Shown here piece after piece: positions 37,256-49,384 of a stretch of DNA of 64,000 bases; position 1 is the stretch's first letter; every line of letters starts with the position of its first letter. The position numbers and the translations under genes are program-made. Source of the stretch: Rhizophagus clarus (taxonomy: Eukaryota; Glomeromycota; Glomeromycetes; Glomerales; Glomeraceae); NCBI GenBank assembly GCA_015698045.1, contig BLAL01000338.1, positions 62,001 through 126,000 of the forward strand, given 5' to 3'. A model generated the notes under the pieces. The model was given only the letters and a program-made list of their open reading frames with translations, was not told the DNA's origin and did not search any database.

Positions 37256-37659
37256 AATTATTATAATTGAGGAAGCTAATATGAAGGAAAATTTTGTTTT
37301 TATCTTTGATTATATTTTATTTTATTTTTATTTTAACAATTTGATATTTATATTGTGTTTTTTTATTTTTTTTAAATGGTATTTTATTTTTTGCGAATTT
37401 AAGATACAAAAAGTGAGTTTATTGTTACCTATAGTTATGTATATGTACAGCTTTATTGTATATTATCAACCATTTTGAATTATTAATCTTATAATTAAAT
37501 GATATACGAATTTTAATTATTATTTATTTCATCTGTTAAATTATTAACATAATAATGTACGATTTATATGATAATCCAAGCAAGAGAGTTAAAGAGATAA
37601 AATATTAATGTAAATTTACATCAAAACCGTATTTAATTTTAAATAATTAATATTTTTCT
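37256..37659. other. Shared 3' region of convergent PKC1 and Mpv17-family genes
   Basis: About 400 bp of A/T-rich sequence holding the 3' UTRs of both genes. No other feature was seen; polyadenylation signals could not be placed with confidence. Confidence 0.5.
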
Positions 37660-38381
37660 TTAAATTATAACTTCGGGAACTTTACTGTTTAATAAACTAA
37701 GATATGCATTCCATAAAACACCAATAGAGCTAACAAAAGGAACTCTATATCTTAAAGGTAAAAATCTAAAATTTATAAATTGAACTATTGGCCATATAGT
37801 ATAGTTCATTTTTAACGCGGGAATATAAGCCTAAAAAAAAAAGAAATTTATTTTTGGAATAAAAAAAAAAAAATATTTTTTATTTTTATTTATTTATTTC
37901 TTACCTCATCAAATTTTTCTTTAATTCCTTCAAAACTTCTTCCTTCTAATACGCTAATACCACCAAAAAATAAACATAATCCAAAAGGAGCAAAAAAAAT
38001 TTGATCTAATAAAACTCTTTTGAAAATCATTTGATGCTGTTTCATTAAACTATTTTTATTAAATAATACATTTTGTTTAATAGGTTGATGCGGTTTAACA
38101 TTTAAATTAAAAGGATATTTTTTATCAAGAAATGTGAACCACTTATTAACTAATGGAGCAATAGAAAATCCATATATTGTAAATCTTCCTAAACGAGAAA
38201 AATCGAACTGTTGTGAAGAAAGATTTGAAGATTCGTTTTTAGATCGAAGTAATGATATTGATTGAGCTAATGAATCTGAAGTTAATGCTAAACCTGCATT
38301 TGTAAATGCCAATGTTATTGAAGGATGATTTTGATAATTTGTTGAATAAAATCGATTTGCTAATACAAAAATATTTGCCAT
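37660..38381 (-). CDS. Mpv17/PMP22-family membrane protein (Sym1-like)
   Basis: Two exons (38381-37905 and 37830-37660) join in phase 0 to 215 residues. The family comprises four-helix proteins of the mitochondrial inner membrane (Sym1/Mpv17) or the peroxisome (PMP22/Pxmp2). Visible marks are DSLAQSI near the N-terminus, RLGRFTIYGFSIAPLVNKWF, LLDQIFFAPFGLCLFF, and the C-terminal signature YTIWPIVQFINFRFLPLRYR then WNAYLSLLNS (the WP-x-x-Q-x-x-NF and WNxYLS motifs). The N-terminus MANIFVLANRFYSTNYQNHP is basic and hydrophobic, compatible with mitochondrial targeting. The intron is 74 bp. The spacer between the two halves (KPHQPIKQNVLFNKNS) is longer than in yeast Sym1. Mitochondrial versus peroxisomal placement cannot be decided here. 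Confidence 0.9.
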
Positions 38382-39723
38382 TTCTTAAAGAAGAGAAAGA
38401 ATATAAAAAAAAAAAAAAAGAGAAAAAAAAAACACGAAAAATAAACCATTATATACTTGTATATTTTCAAGATAACATTTAATTGCGTATAAATGCGTAT
38501 TATGAAATCACTCTCGTTATTAATTATTATAATTATCACGTCATTATTTTCACTATTCAATTAACTTTGATGAAACGATCGACTAATATCTGATAAGTGA
38601 TAACTTGAATAGGATTAGTTTAAATTTAAACTTCAAAAAAATATACACATTGTAAACCTCCATTATGTAGATCCAATCTTATTCGCAACGAAAATAATAT
38701 CCTATCGGTATTATGAATAATACACCAATGGATTTTTTATCAATTATTCCACCGGTATAGAAAAAGTATAAATCCATCGGTGTATACGTCATACACAATG
38801 AGATAAGCCTGTTATTCCATGGATATCTAAGAAAACTCCATATACACCAATGTTCCCCTCCCTTCGGGGCGGGCTATTGAAACACGAATTCTTCAATCTC
38901 CATTATCCTGTGTCATTGCCTACTTTGTCATTTTCTACACAATTGTTATTCAAAAAAGTAAGTATTTCACCCAGGCGACACATTTTTTCGTACATTCCCA
39001 GGTACAGCGTCAACCGACCCCTAAAAACTATATTTGCAAGATACCTGTACGCGACAAGTAATAACAAGCCTTTTAAAAGTACGCATAAAAACAATAATTG
39101 CAAATAATACGTGTACTAAAACGTATAATTTTTGGAATTTTAATAAATCATTATTATACACTAAAATATTAGAATAAATGCCAATTAGCTGGATTTATCA
39201 AATATACTTTGTGGTCCCATTATTATATAAATTGGAGTGAAACTACTCCTGGAACCACCCGCGAAATTGATTGGTGAACCAAGTACCGACCCATGTTAAA
39301 AGCGTAGATCTTATGTCTGGGAAATATAAGTATTCTATGTTCTAAATTTTATATCTTACTTTGCAATAGAAATCATTTTCTTTGTAAATTTACTAAATTA
39401 TTCTTGAATCGTGTTTAAAACTTATATACCTGTAAAAAAGTCTTTCTGAATGATACAAATTATGAAATATTATGAATGCATGCCAAAATTTTTTTTAATT
39501 CCTACCATGCTTTTGATTATAGATCTCTCGTGCAACAACTGATATAAAAATTACGATCTGCAGAATGACAGCTCCAAAAATTATCACATGCATTCTGCAG
39601 ATCGGCGGCGATCAAACGATAAGAGTATGATAACATTGAGTACTCACTACTAACCTTCCGAAGACAATATGCGCGGATTGCGCCCCACACAAGTCACGTG
39701 GTGTGAATCTAGAAAGATAAAAT
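38382..39723. other. Intergenic region between divergent genes, with hairpins
   Basis: This region holds the 5' sides of the Mpv17-family and TMEM94-like genes. It includes an imperfect hairpin at about 38719-38785 (acaccaatggattt / aaatccatcggtgt) with a third related word at 38843, a perfect 14-bp stem at 39554-39604, and a CACGTG site near 39696. A short open frame at 38850-39107 has no gene-like support. Confidence 0.5.
39554..39604. repeat. Perfect 14-bp inverted repeat with 23-nt loop
   Basis: cgatctgcagaatg (39554-39567) and cattctgcagatcg (39591-39604) are exact inverses. The stem contains gatctgcag, a word also present in the termini of the 14637/20378 elements, so it may be a remnant or a miniature derivative of that family. 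It lies about 120 bp upstream of the TMEM94-like start. Confidence 0.7.
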
Positions 39724-42700
39724 ATGATCCGATCTGTTACACTCTTTTTTTATTACATGCACATGGAGGAAAACTTTCAAGAATCTAACTACCTCCAGAT
39801 CAATAATGAAAATACTCGCGGTAGTTCTCAAGCTATCGAAAATTCGTCTCGAGTTGAAGTTATTAGCATAAAATCTTCAAAATCCAATGCTAATGCTTCA
39901 GCTATCTCAGAAACTCAAGTTAATATAAGTGATACTACACCTTTAAAAAATTCAAAATTACAAGATACTGAATATGTTGAATTGGAGTTGAACAATGGTG
40001 GTAATAATATACGATGTTATACCGAGGAAGAAGAGGTACCAGAATTGCCAAATGATTTAGTTGTAGGAGACGATAATAGTTCTTGTTCAAAGAAACGTGG
40101 TTTATCAAGTGATCAAGCTTTAGAGCAAGTATTTATTTTCAAATAACTTTTTTTTTTTTTAAAAAAAAATAAAGATGTCAGTTATTTCCGATTTTACTCA
40201 TATATATTTCTTCTAGAAAACTTGTTGAAGTTGCAAATGAAATACTCGCGGAACATCAAAATAATTCTCCGATTTCACTATGTAAATAATGTATTTACGC
40301 ATATATTACCAATTCAAATTCGATGAATCATAATAATTTCTTTTTTTTTCATTTACAATAGGTATAAAAGAATATTTAATTAGTCCTGATTCAGTTCTTA
40401 CAATTTTATCATCCAATCTTTTGATAGCTTTTTACATATTTGGAACGTTAAAAAGCGATATATATCAAATACATCTTACTACAATTTTAATTGAAGCTAT
40501 TTTATTATTAGCGATATTTATATTTAATGGATTTATTTATACTAGAGAGAAAAAATTGGACATGAATGAGATCAATAAACGTGCTCAAAATATATTAGAC
40601 CAATTAAAACAGAGCAGGATGGACACTATTCAGGTATATTAACGAAATTTATTTATTTTGCCTTTCATAGATTTAATTTTTATATCCTTTTATAGGATAT
40701 AAAAATTCCAATTGTTCCTTCCCTTACAGTGGCAAAGGTTACCCGTGATGGTATTGTTCGAACTTTTCCTACAACCTTACTAGTGGAAGGAGATGTCGTT
40801 GAAATGTTATATGGTGATGTAGCACCATGTAAGATGAAGTTAATACAACAAGAATCTTCAAACGTTCCCTTCAATAATATTTTGGAAGCCGGACAATTGT
40901 TTAAACCATCATTCTTTAGTGATATGACATCAAAAGAAGTGTATGAACAACATATTCAAAATAGGGGAAGATATCAATTTGTCCTTTTGGAAACTCCATG
41001 GGCCAATAGCTTAAAAGCTGCATTGAATCAAGAAAGACCTGATACTGTTATTCATAAACAGGCACAAGTTTTACGGAACATATTTCTTTATCGAATACTT
41101 TTTATCATACTTGGACTGGCTATTATAATCAATCTTTTAAGATTTATAATTTCAAGAAACGAAGATCAGTTATTTGAAATATTGGTTGTGTTGCCTATTT
41201 ATGCTATACTTCCAATAATACCATTAGCTTTTCCTTTGCTTTGGTTGATTGTTCGTAGTTTTGCAAATGCTACACTGCTGGTGTTATTTGAAACTCTGCA
41301 GATTTCAAAAACTGAATATGAAGATGATGATGAAGTTGATGAATTTGATGCTGAAGCTCCTCCACCCACAAAAAATGTTCATCTTGATTGTGGTATCTAA
41401 AATTAAAAACTTTTTGTAGTTTATACTTTTATATCTAAATTTTTAACTATTAATCTATTTTAGGTGCTTTATGGAGTAAGTTCAGATACTTACTTACAAA
41501 ATTTGATGGATCTTCGTTAGCAAGATCAACTAATTTGTTTGAATCACTTGGAAGCACTACAGTTATTTGTTCAATTGATCGAGAGGGGACAATTTCATCT
41601 GTAAAATCAATCTTTAAGGATTCTATTCCCTTCTGCATAGATATGCTTTAATTTTCTTACTAAAATATTTGAACTTTGTAGCCATTTGCTTCAGTTGATC
41701 AAATATTTTTTCCTAATGAAAATGAAGATATTACGGTTCTTGATATTGCTGAAGATCCAAGTACTTTATTCGGAGTTCAATTTGAAGATCGAGATTGGGA
41801 TCAACATTTGTCGTATGTTTATTAGTTATTATTAAAATTTAAAAAATTAAAGTATTTTTTATTTTTATTTTTTTTTTTTTTCTTAACAACTCATACAATC
41901 TTTAATTTCAGTCGATTAAAACCTTTGGGACTTAATCTCTTGTTAAACACTAATTGTGGTGTATTAAAGGGGAAAAGACGTGCAGAACAACATCGTAAAT
42001 CTTCAAGTCTTCATATTCGTGCAAAAACAAAACCTGCACGACAATGTAAGTCTTTCATTTTTTTATTAAAAATAAAAAATTATTTTATTCATAATCTAAG
42101 TATTAAATACTCTTTTTAGCATGTCTATGTCGTTTGGGTAATGAAATAGGTTTTACGGATGATGCTTTAAAAGCATTCGCAAAGAGAAAAGAAATCTTTA
42201 CCGTAGCTCCATGTCATCCTTCCTTAAAACAACGAGTGAGGAATGATCAATGGGAAATGCCTAGTATGAATTCTTCTATTTACGAAGAAGTTGAACAAGG
42301 TATATACACACACACAACAAATTCATATTTTGTCAAAGAAGCTATGCTATTTATTTATTATTATCACTATTGGATTTCGTAGGCAGATATCAATTACTTT
42401 CTGATGGTAATATAGAAATTATACTTGACAATTGCTCTGATTATTGGAATGGTCAGGGATTACATGTTATGAGTGAAGTGGTAAGAAATAGTGTTTCAAA
42501 TATAATATTTTTTTTTTTTATTATTATTGAAGTTAATCTATTTTTATAGATCATGAACAAGATTTATGATTTTTATGAGAATTCCATTATAAATGATATG
42601 CAATGTATCGCATATGCATATCGACCTATAAATGTTGAAAATGAAAATAGGATTCCATTTTTGATGGATTCGCCTAGTGATTCAAGCGAACATTACATTA

Positions 42701-44883
42701 TTTTACCAAGTTCTCCTGAACCAGATCAAATGGTTATATTTGAAGATGATGATCTTTCTTTACCGCAAAGAGTTAGACTTGAACGGTTGAAAGCTGACCA
42801 GTTGGAAGCCAATCTACATGATTTTTCCTTTGATGAGAATACACTTACGATGCAAGATAAAGAAAGATTTTACCAGGAAGTTATTCAAGGACAAATCTTT
42901 CTAGCTATGGCAACATTTTGTCACCAACCTAAATTGGTATAGTAAAAATGTGTATTTTTATTTTTAAAATACCCATCATTAATAAAATTTAAAATTTTTT
43001 AGGATGTCTGTAATTTTATTGAAGATTTGAATTCTGCTGGAATACGGTTTGTTTACTTTTCACCGACAGATGAAAGAGAAAGCAAAGGTTTGATCCTATT
43101 ATTATAAAGGTATTTTTTTTCTATCCAATAATAAACACAATATACATGTATTTTAGCTTATGCTGAACGGCTTGGACTTGAAACGGATTGGAATAGTTGT
43201 ATACTTTTGTCATCACCAGGTGATGAAAATTCATTTGGTGATGGTTATTTAGAATCTCATGATATTAAAGCACGTCTTCCCCGTGGTATAGATAATATAA
43301 GAGATCATTTACAAGATGTAGATGACATTCCATTACATGTATCTTTATTTGCAGAATGTACTCCTGAAGCAACACGTGAGATGATTAAAATATTTCAGGA
43401 ATATGGAGAAGTTGTTTGTTGTATTGGAAGTGCACTAAATGCTTCAAATACTCATACATTTGCTGTTGTATGTTTCCTTTTTTTTAGTTGAGGTTAGATT
43501 TGGATTTTGAAAAACTGAAAAAAAAAAAAAATTTTTTTTTTTTAGGCAGACGTAAGTGTTGCAATGGAACCAACACATACTAGAGCACAAACCAGAAACG
43601 GATTATGTCACTATGACGGTAATAATGGTAAAGGACAATCACCAATGGCCCTTGGTGCTGCTTTTACCACTTTACCTTGTGGTTTATTCATGCATTATGA
43701 CACTAGTTTATATGCATTAACGGATGTTATAAGAGAAGCTAGAAGATTAATTAATTGTTTAAGAATGGTATAATATAATGTAAATTCATTTTTATTATTT
43801 TGAAAATTTATTTATTTATTTTATTTTTATTTTTTACTTTAGGGATTTGCATTTATTATAGGGTGTTATTTATCTATATCATTACTTTTATTACTTTCAT
43901 ATATTTTGTTCCTTCCACCTGCTCTTACAGGATATCAAATATTATGGGTTACTTGGATAATTTCTCCTATATTAGCATTTTCTTTTCTATTTAACCCTCA
44001 TGAAACTGATACTATGACAACAATGACAGGTTAGTAAAATTAATTTTTATTATTAATATAAAGAAATACTAGTAATATAAATTATTTAATAAATTTTATT
44101 TTAGTCAAAAATAAAGAACATCTTAAAGATTTCAAAAGATTTATAGTATATTGGCTTTTAAGATTTATTTTACCTATACTAATGTGTCTTTTAGTATTTA
44201 TAGGGTATGTATATATTATTTAATTTTTTATAATATTTATTATTTTAAATTATATTATTTATATAATTTATAAATAGGTGTTTGCATTATTTGGATGATA
44301 ATAGAAATGCACATTTAATTGGATTTTATGGAAAAAATACATGGTTAAAATGGACAAATAAACAACAATGGATTGTATTATATTCACAAAATTATACATT
44401 ATTAATATTTGTATGGAATATAAGTAAGTAAATATATTATTATTATATATTTAATTTTTTTTTAACTAATTTTAAAAATTATTATTATTTAGTTATATTA
44501 TCATCCACATTTGTTCATCGTACATTATCAATAAAAAGATTTATTCCATTTAAAAATAAAATTTGGATATTTGCTATAATTATAAGGTAATTTAATAATA
44601 ATTTGTATTATTTTTTTTTTTTATATATTTTTTATTAATTTAATACTTTATTATTAGTTTATTACTTCAAATAGTATTTACTACAATATCATTAATATTA
44701 GATCCATTTTTATTATTTAAAAATCTTCCATATTACATTTATATTATTGGATTTATATTACCTATATTATTTATACCTATACAAGAATTAGTAAAAATGC
44801 ATGATAAAAAAGAATATGTAAGATTTCAAAAAAGATCTAAATTAGAATTTAATACAAAATTAGGTATGCATTCTCCTGTATAA
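39724..44883 (+). CDS. TMEM94: TMEM94-like P-type-ATPase-related membrane protein
   Basis: Eighteen exons chain in frame to about 1290 residues, near the ~1350 of animal TMEM94 (ERMA, reported in the ER and linked to Mg2+ uptake). The order is a disordered acidic N-terminus, two membrane helices (LLIAFYIFG and ILLLAIFIFNGFIY regions), an actuator-like domain (VEGDVVEMLYGDVAPC), two more helices (about 365-440), a large cytosolic region, then about six C-terminal helices in exons 14-18. The phosphorylation loop DKTGT is degenerate, ICSIDREGTIS near residue 518. The usual GDGxND is replaced by CCIGSALNASNTHTFAVADV; both degenerations are as in TMEM94. VQFEDRDWDQHLSRLKPLGL is another family match. 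The first start (39724) precedes a hydrophobic stretch; ATG 39763 (MEENFQESN) is an alternative. Intron 1 appears to be GC-AG. Host gene, apparently intact. Confidence 0.85.
40125..40216 (+). other. GC-AG intron in the TMEM94-like gene
   Basis: Exon 1 ends ...gctttaga and the intron starts gcaagt, the standard consensus for the rare GC-AG class, ending ttctag before aaaacttgtt. This is the only junction that keeps the frame open (L-E-K-L-V-E-V); the nearby GT at 40129 would put the next exon out of frame. Confidence 0.65.
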
Positions 44884-45239
44884 TAAAAAATACTTATAAT
44901 ATTAGTATTTGTAAAAATAAATATAAATTAAATTAATTTAAAAATTAGTAAAATTAGTTAATAAATAAATTATATATTTTTAAATAAATAATAGTTATTG
45001 AATAAAGGAATTGAAATATCACTGAATTGTGAAGCAGTTCAAATGATATTTTAATCATCGTATCCAATAACTGTATTATTATGCAAATATTCAAAATCAT
45101 GTTAAATAGTAAATAAATTCTATAAACTTATTTATTAACTGTGAAAGACTCTCTCCTGTTAATCTGTTGACCAATTTTTGTCAGAAAGAAAAAAAAAAAT
45201 TTTATTTTGTTTAGAAACCATTTTTACTGTTAGAAAACC
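44884..45239. other. 3' flank of the TMEM94-like gene
   Basis: A/T-rich with no gene. A short inverted pair (attgaaatatcactgaatt / aattgtgaagcagttcaaat region) around 45010-45050 is weak. Confidence 0.4.
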
Positions 45240-46880
45240 TGCACTTTAAATATCAAAAATGGATTCTACATCTCAAAAAACTATATTTAAAGACAAAGAG
45301 TTATTCTTTTGAAGTTACAAAAATGATATTTTTAAGATAATAAGAGAAGCTGTCTTTTGCATAATATCTGATAACTTTAATTTCTTTGTGGCAATAGATA
45401 TAGACAAAGAGGCAATGAAGTGTTATGTCACCAAAAATAAAGATGTTATGCAACTAGTAAAATACCCACCATGTTATATACCAAAAGGAGACACACCTCC
45501 TTCTACTCTTAAGTCTTTTCTACTACTCTCTTTCTTGCAGTAATATTAGGGCAGTTTGTCAAATGCACTAATTACCATGATTACGACATATGTACAACAG
45601 AAAGGATTAAGCTAGCTGCACAATAATAACAAACTCAGCCTGTCCTGATTAAAAAAATTTTGCAAGATCGACCACATCAATCAGAATCAATGATTCTAGA
45701 TAACTTCACAAGTAATGCACAAGTCAAGATACCTAGTACCTCACGTCATCCCACCCTAATTATACCACCTGTTACACTGCTTTTCAGATCTCAGAAAAAA
45801 TCTGCTAGGAAAAAGCTGAAGAAGCTTCAACAACAACAACAGCAACAACTGGACAACAATCCTTTTAATACTCCTGACAGTCTATTACCTGAGAATACAC
45901 CCTCTAGATCACAAGTGGTTACTTTCAGTAACAATGAACTTACTTCTCCTAAGATTACTTTGAAGAGTAATGATAATAAAGTTAAACCTTCAGAGGATTC
46001 TACAAATGATAAAGGAAAAAAGAGGAAACAAGATCATTTAACAGACAATTTTAACAATTCTAACCTTATTCTTACCAGATATCATCCTCAGCAAGAAGAA
46101 CAGGCATAGCTATTAGATGTAATTGTATATAATATACCGGCCAAATGGGACAGTTATACTCTTCTTAGAAACTTTAGTTTCTGAAGAAAGATAGTATCGA
46201 TCAGCACTAGGATGCACAAGAAATACCTCTCAACTAGAGTGAGATTGATACTTAATCACAAGTACCTTAAAGCTTATAATGGAGGTGAATAGACTATTGG
46301 ACTAGGTAGTATTCCAGTTAGATAGTTTTCAGCTTCGTAAAATCTTGCAGAAAGAAAATAGTGTGAAAAATTCCAGGCAGTTATCAATAACATTCCAGAA
46401 GATATGACTGAATCCTCCCTCTTTCCCAATTGTATCCTTAGTTCTTTTATAGCTGCTAGTGAAATGAAATCTTTTAAGATCATTAAAGAAGCCTCAGGAG
46501 CGCGAAAATTGATCAGCTATTTTGCAACATAGGACCAAGTATCAAAATGTATAAATAGCCTGCAATTTTAGAATAATGTTAATCTTTTATGGTGTTGTTA
46601 TTCCACTCCATGATTTGGACTTCAGAAACGGCGTACTACTAGATTTGGCAATGCAGAGAACTCAAAAGGCTTACCCAAAGTTATTCCTAGAATGAATACT
46701 AATTTAAATTTTCAGGTAATCACAGATTTCATAATCAAAATAAAAAAGATAACAACACCCTAAACTCTAGTTCCTCTACCAAGAAGAACTCTCACTTTAA
46801 GACGAACCAGTCTAATAGGCCAGATGTGAATAAACTGATTGCAGGACTGAAGAATCTTTTAAAACAATTAACTTGATTTA
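45240..46880 (+). mobile_element. Decayed mobile-element ORF, class unresolved
   Basis: Plus-strand sequence from about 45258 to 46874 reads as pieces of one old protein-coding region: a segment with FVAIDIDKEAMKCYVTKNKD, a 149-codon open stretch (45660-46109) rich in Q, K and S (KKSARKKLKKLQQQQQQQLD), a segment resembling DVIVYNIPAKWDSYTLLRNF, and a basic C-terminal part ending in NKLIAGLKNLLKQL. This layout (N-terminal domain, RRM-like patch, basic tail) recalls the first ORF of retroelements that are frequent in these fungi, but no reverse transcriptase is present to place it. It is broken in several places and looks old. Confidence 0.5.
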
Positions 46881-47460
46881 GTTAATTTAGTTTAATGGCT
46901 TTTAACTTGAGAATCGTTTAGATTTAATCATATTTTTGTTTTATTTTGTTATTTTTCTAGTATATTTTTTTTTTATTATTTTTCATTTCCCTTATTCCTT
47001 AAATCTATAAATAGACTTCCTATTACCCCTTTAAAAATACTTTGCTTAACAAATTATTAGAATTATTAACAATTTTATAAAAATTATTACATTTAACTTT
47101 TACTTTTTTCTTTCAATAAGAGTCTATTTCATGTGAAATTTCTAATTTAATCTAATATATGTTATAATGTTTCCAAAGCAAATGTTTAAACTATAAAATT
47201 AATGTATCAATTACTTCTTTTATAATATTATATTTGTATTTTTCTGTGATTCTTAAGTTCATAAGAAGTGTACTTAAATTTTTGGATATAATCCCCTTAA
47301 TCAAATAGAATATATTTGTATTAGAAGAGGTCCAGTATATAAGATTATTTATAATAATAAAAATAGTATTAATATTGATGTTATGATTAACTTGTATTAA
47401 TGGGATAACCAGTTTAAAAAGTTGATCTTTTGTTAAGGTTTTAAATAATTTCTGCTAAAA
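46881..47460. other. AT-rich spacer
   Basis: No gene or clear repeat was recognised. It leads directly into the 22-bp satellite. Confidence 0.4.
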
Positions 47461-48193
47461 TAATATCAAAATAATATTAAAATAATATCAAAATAATATT
47501 AAAATAATATCAAAATAATATTAAAATAATATCAAAATAATATTAAAATAATATCAAAATAATATTAAAATAATATCAAAATAATATTAAAATAATATCA
47601 AAATAATATTAAAATAATATCAAAATAATATTAAAATAATATCAAAATAATATTAAAATAATATCAAAATAATATTAAAATAATATCAAAATAATATTAA
47701 AATAATATCAAAATAATATTAAAATAATATCAAAATAATATTAAAATAATATCAAAATAATATTAAAATAATATCAAAATAATATTAAAATAATATCAAA
47801 ATAATATTAAAATAATATCAAAATAATATTAAAATAATATCAAAATAATATTAAAATAATATCAAAATAATATTAAAATAATATCAAAATAATATTAAAA
47901 TAATATCAAAATAATATTAAAATAATATCAAAATAATATTAAAATAATATCAAAATAATATTAAAATAATATCAAAATAATATTAAAATAATATCAAAAT
48001 AATATTAAAATAATATCAAAATAATATTAAAATAATATCAAAATAATATTAAATAATATCAAAATAATATTAAAATAATATCAAAATAATATTAAAATAA
48101 TATCAAAATAATATTAAAATAATATCAAAATAATATTAAAATAATATCAAAATAATATTAAAATAATATCAAAATAATATTAAAATAATATCA
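47461..48193. repeat. 22-bp satellite, about 33 copies, nearly perfect
   Basis: The unit atatcaaaataatattaaaata repeats without substitution for over 700 bp, apart from one single-base shortening near 48050. Two half-units (atatcaaaata and atattaaaata) differ by one base, so the array began as an 11-bp repeat that became a 22-bp one. Near-identity implies recent expansion or active homogenisation. Confidence 0.95.
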
Positions 48194-49384
48194 ATATATT
48201 ATTGATTTAATATATTAAAATGATGGGTTTTGTTTTTTTCCGCACATATGATACATCACACCTTGAATACTCTGGACAAAATTACGGTAATGCCAGGCAA
48301 AATTAAATATGTAACATTTAACTAAGGGCATAAAAAATAGATTTTTTATAACTGAAAAAATTCTAAGTTTCCAGAATACATATAAAAAAATGAAAAGAAA
48401 AGGGGTATGACACAGATAACAAAAAAGGGAGTGATGCATCACAGATACAGAAAATGATTAAATTCTAAAATGATATTGTATTATATTAATATTGTTATAA
48501 TAATAATTTTTTTAAAAATATAAAACAATTAAACAAATATGATATTAATATGATATAGATAATATATAGATATAATATTACATTAATATATATTTAGTAT
48601 TAATATAATATTGTAAAAATATCATCTTATAAATATTTGAATTAATATTATATTAATATTAGCAATCAGTAATGAATACTTATCAAAATATAAATAATAT
48701 TTAATAATTTATACATTAAATGCTTTATCATATGCGCCGATCCTTGGAATTAGCTTAAATTAAGAATTTTTAATAAAAAATTAGTAAACAGTGCAAAATA
48801 CGATTGTGTTACACATTCATCTTATCAATCTTATGTAGAATAATCAGAAAATAAAAAAATTTTTTACAACTCGTGCTTAAAAATTAAAGTAATAACGACT
48901 TTTTATAACCCATCAACTATTTTAAGAACCCATCACTTTTTACACCAGTTGCAAATAAAAGTTTTGTGAATACAATAGTAGTTATTTGCAGTTGTTAATG
49001 GTATTATTTATTCTCCAAAAGCTTTTTCATGATGTAAAATAATTAAATAAGGCAGTAAGAATAACCAGGTTTCATATGAATTTGCTATAATATTTAAAGA
49101 ATTTTGAAAATAAAGAAATAACCAAAATTTTCATTATCTTTTATTAATTTTTAATTTTAAAAATTTTGTTTTTAAAATATGGAGACAAAGAATCTTCCTT
49201 TATATCATTTATCGACGATGATTTTAAAACTAACAATGATTTTAAAACTCATGCAGGCTCCTCTTAGGGAAATCACTTAACCGACATTGAAATCTCGTGA
49301 TATTTAAATCCACCAGTACGAAAACTTTGACTTTTAGATAGATGATCATTGTCACGGAGCCTTGCGAATGCCGTAATCTCCTTG
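48194..49384. other. AT-rich spacer
   Basis: No gene was recognised. aatattaatat words continue from the satellite to about 48700 at lower order. 49310-49385 is more balanced in composition and directly precedes the 17-unit array; it may be that array's own terminal sequence. Confidence 0.4.

Noticed and set aside
38850-39107. 85-codon open frame between the divergent host genes
   Set aside because: No recognisable motif, no splice continuation, and an overlapping antisense frame of similar size; likely chance.
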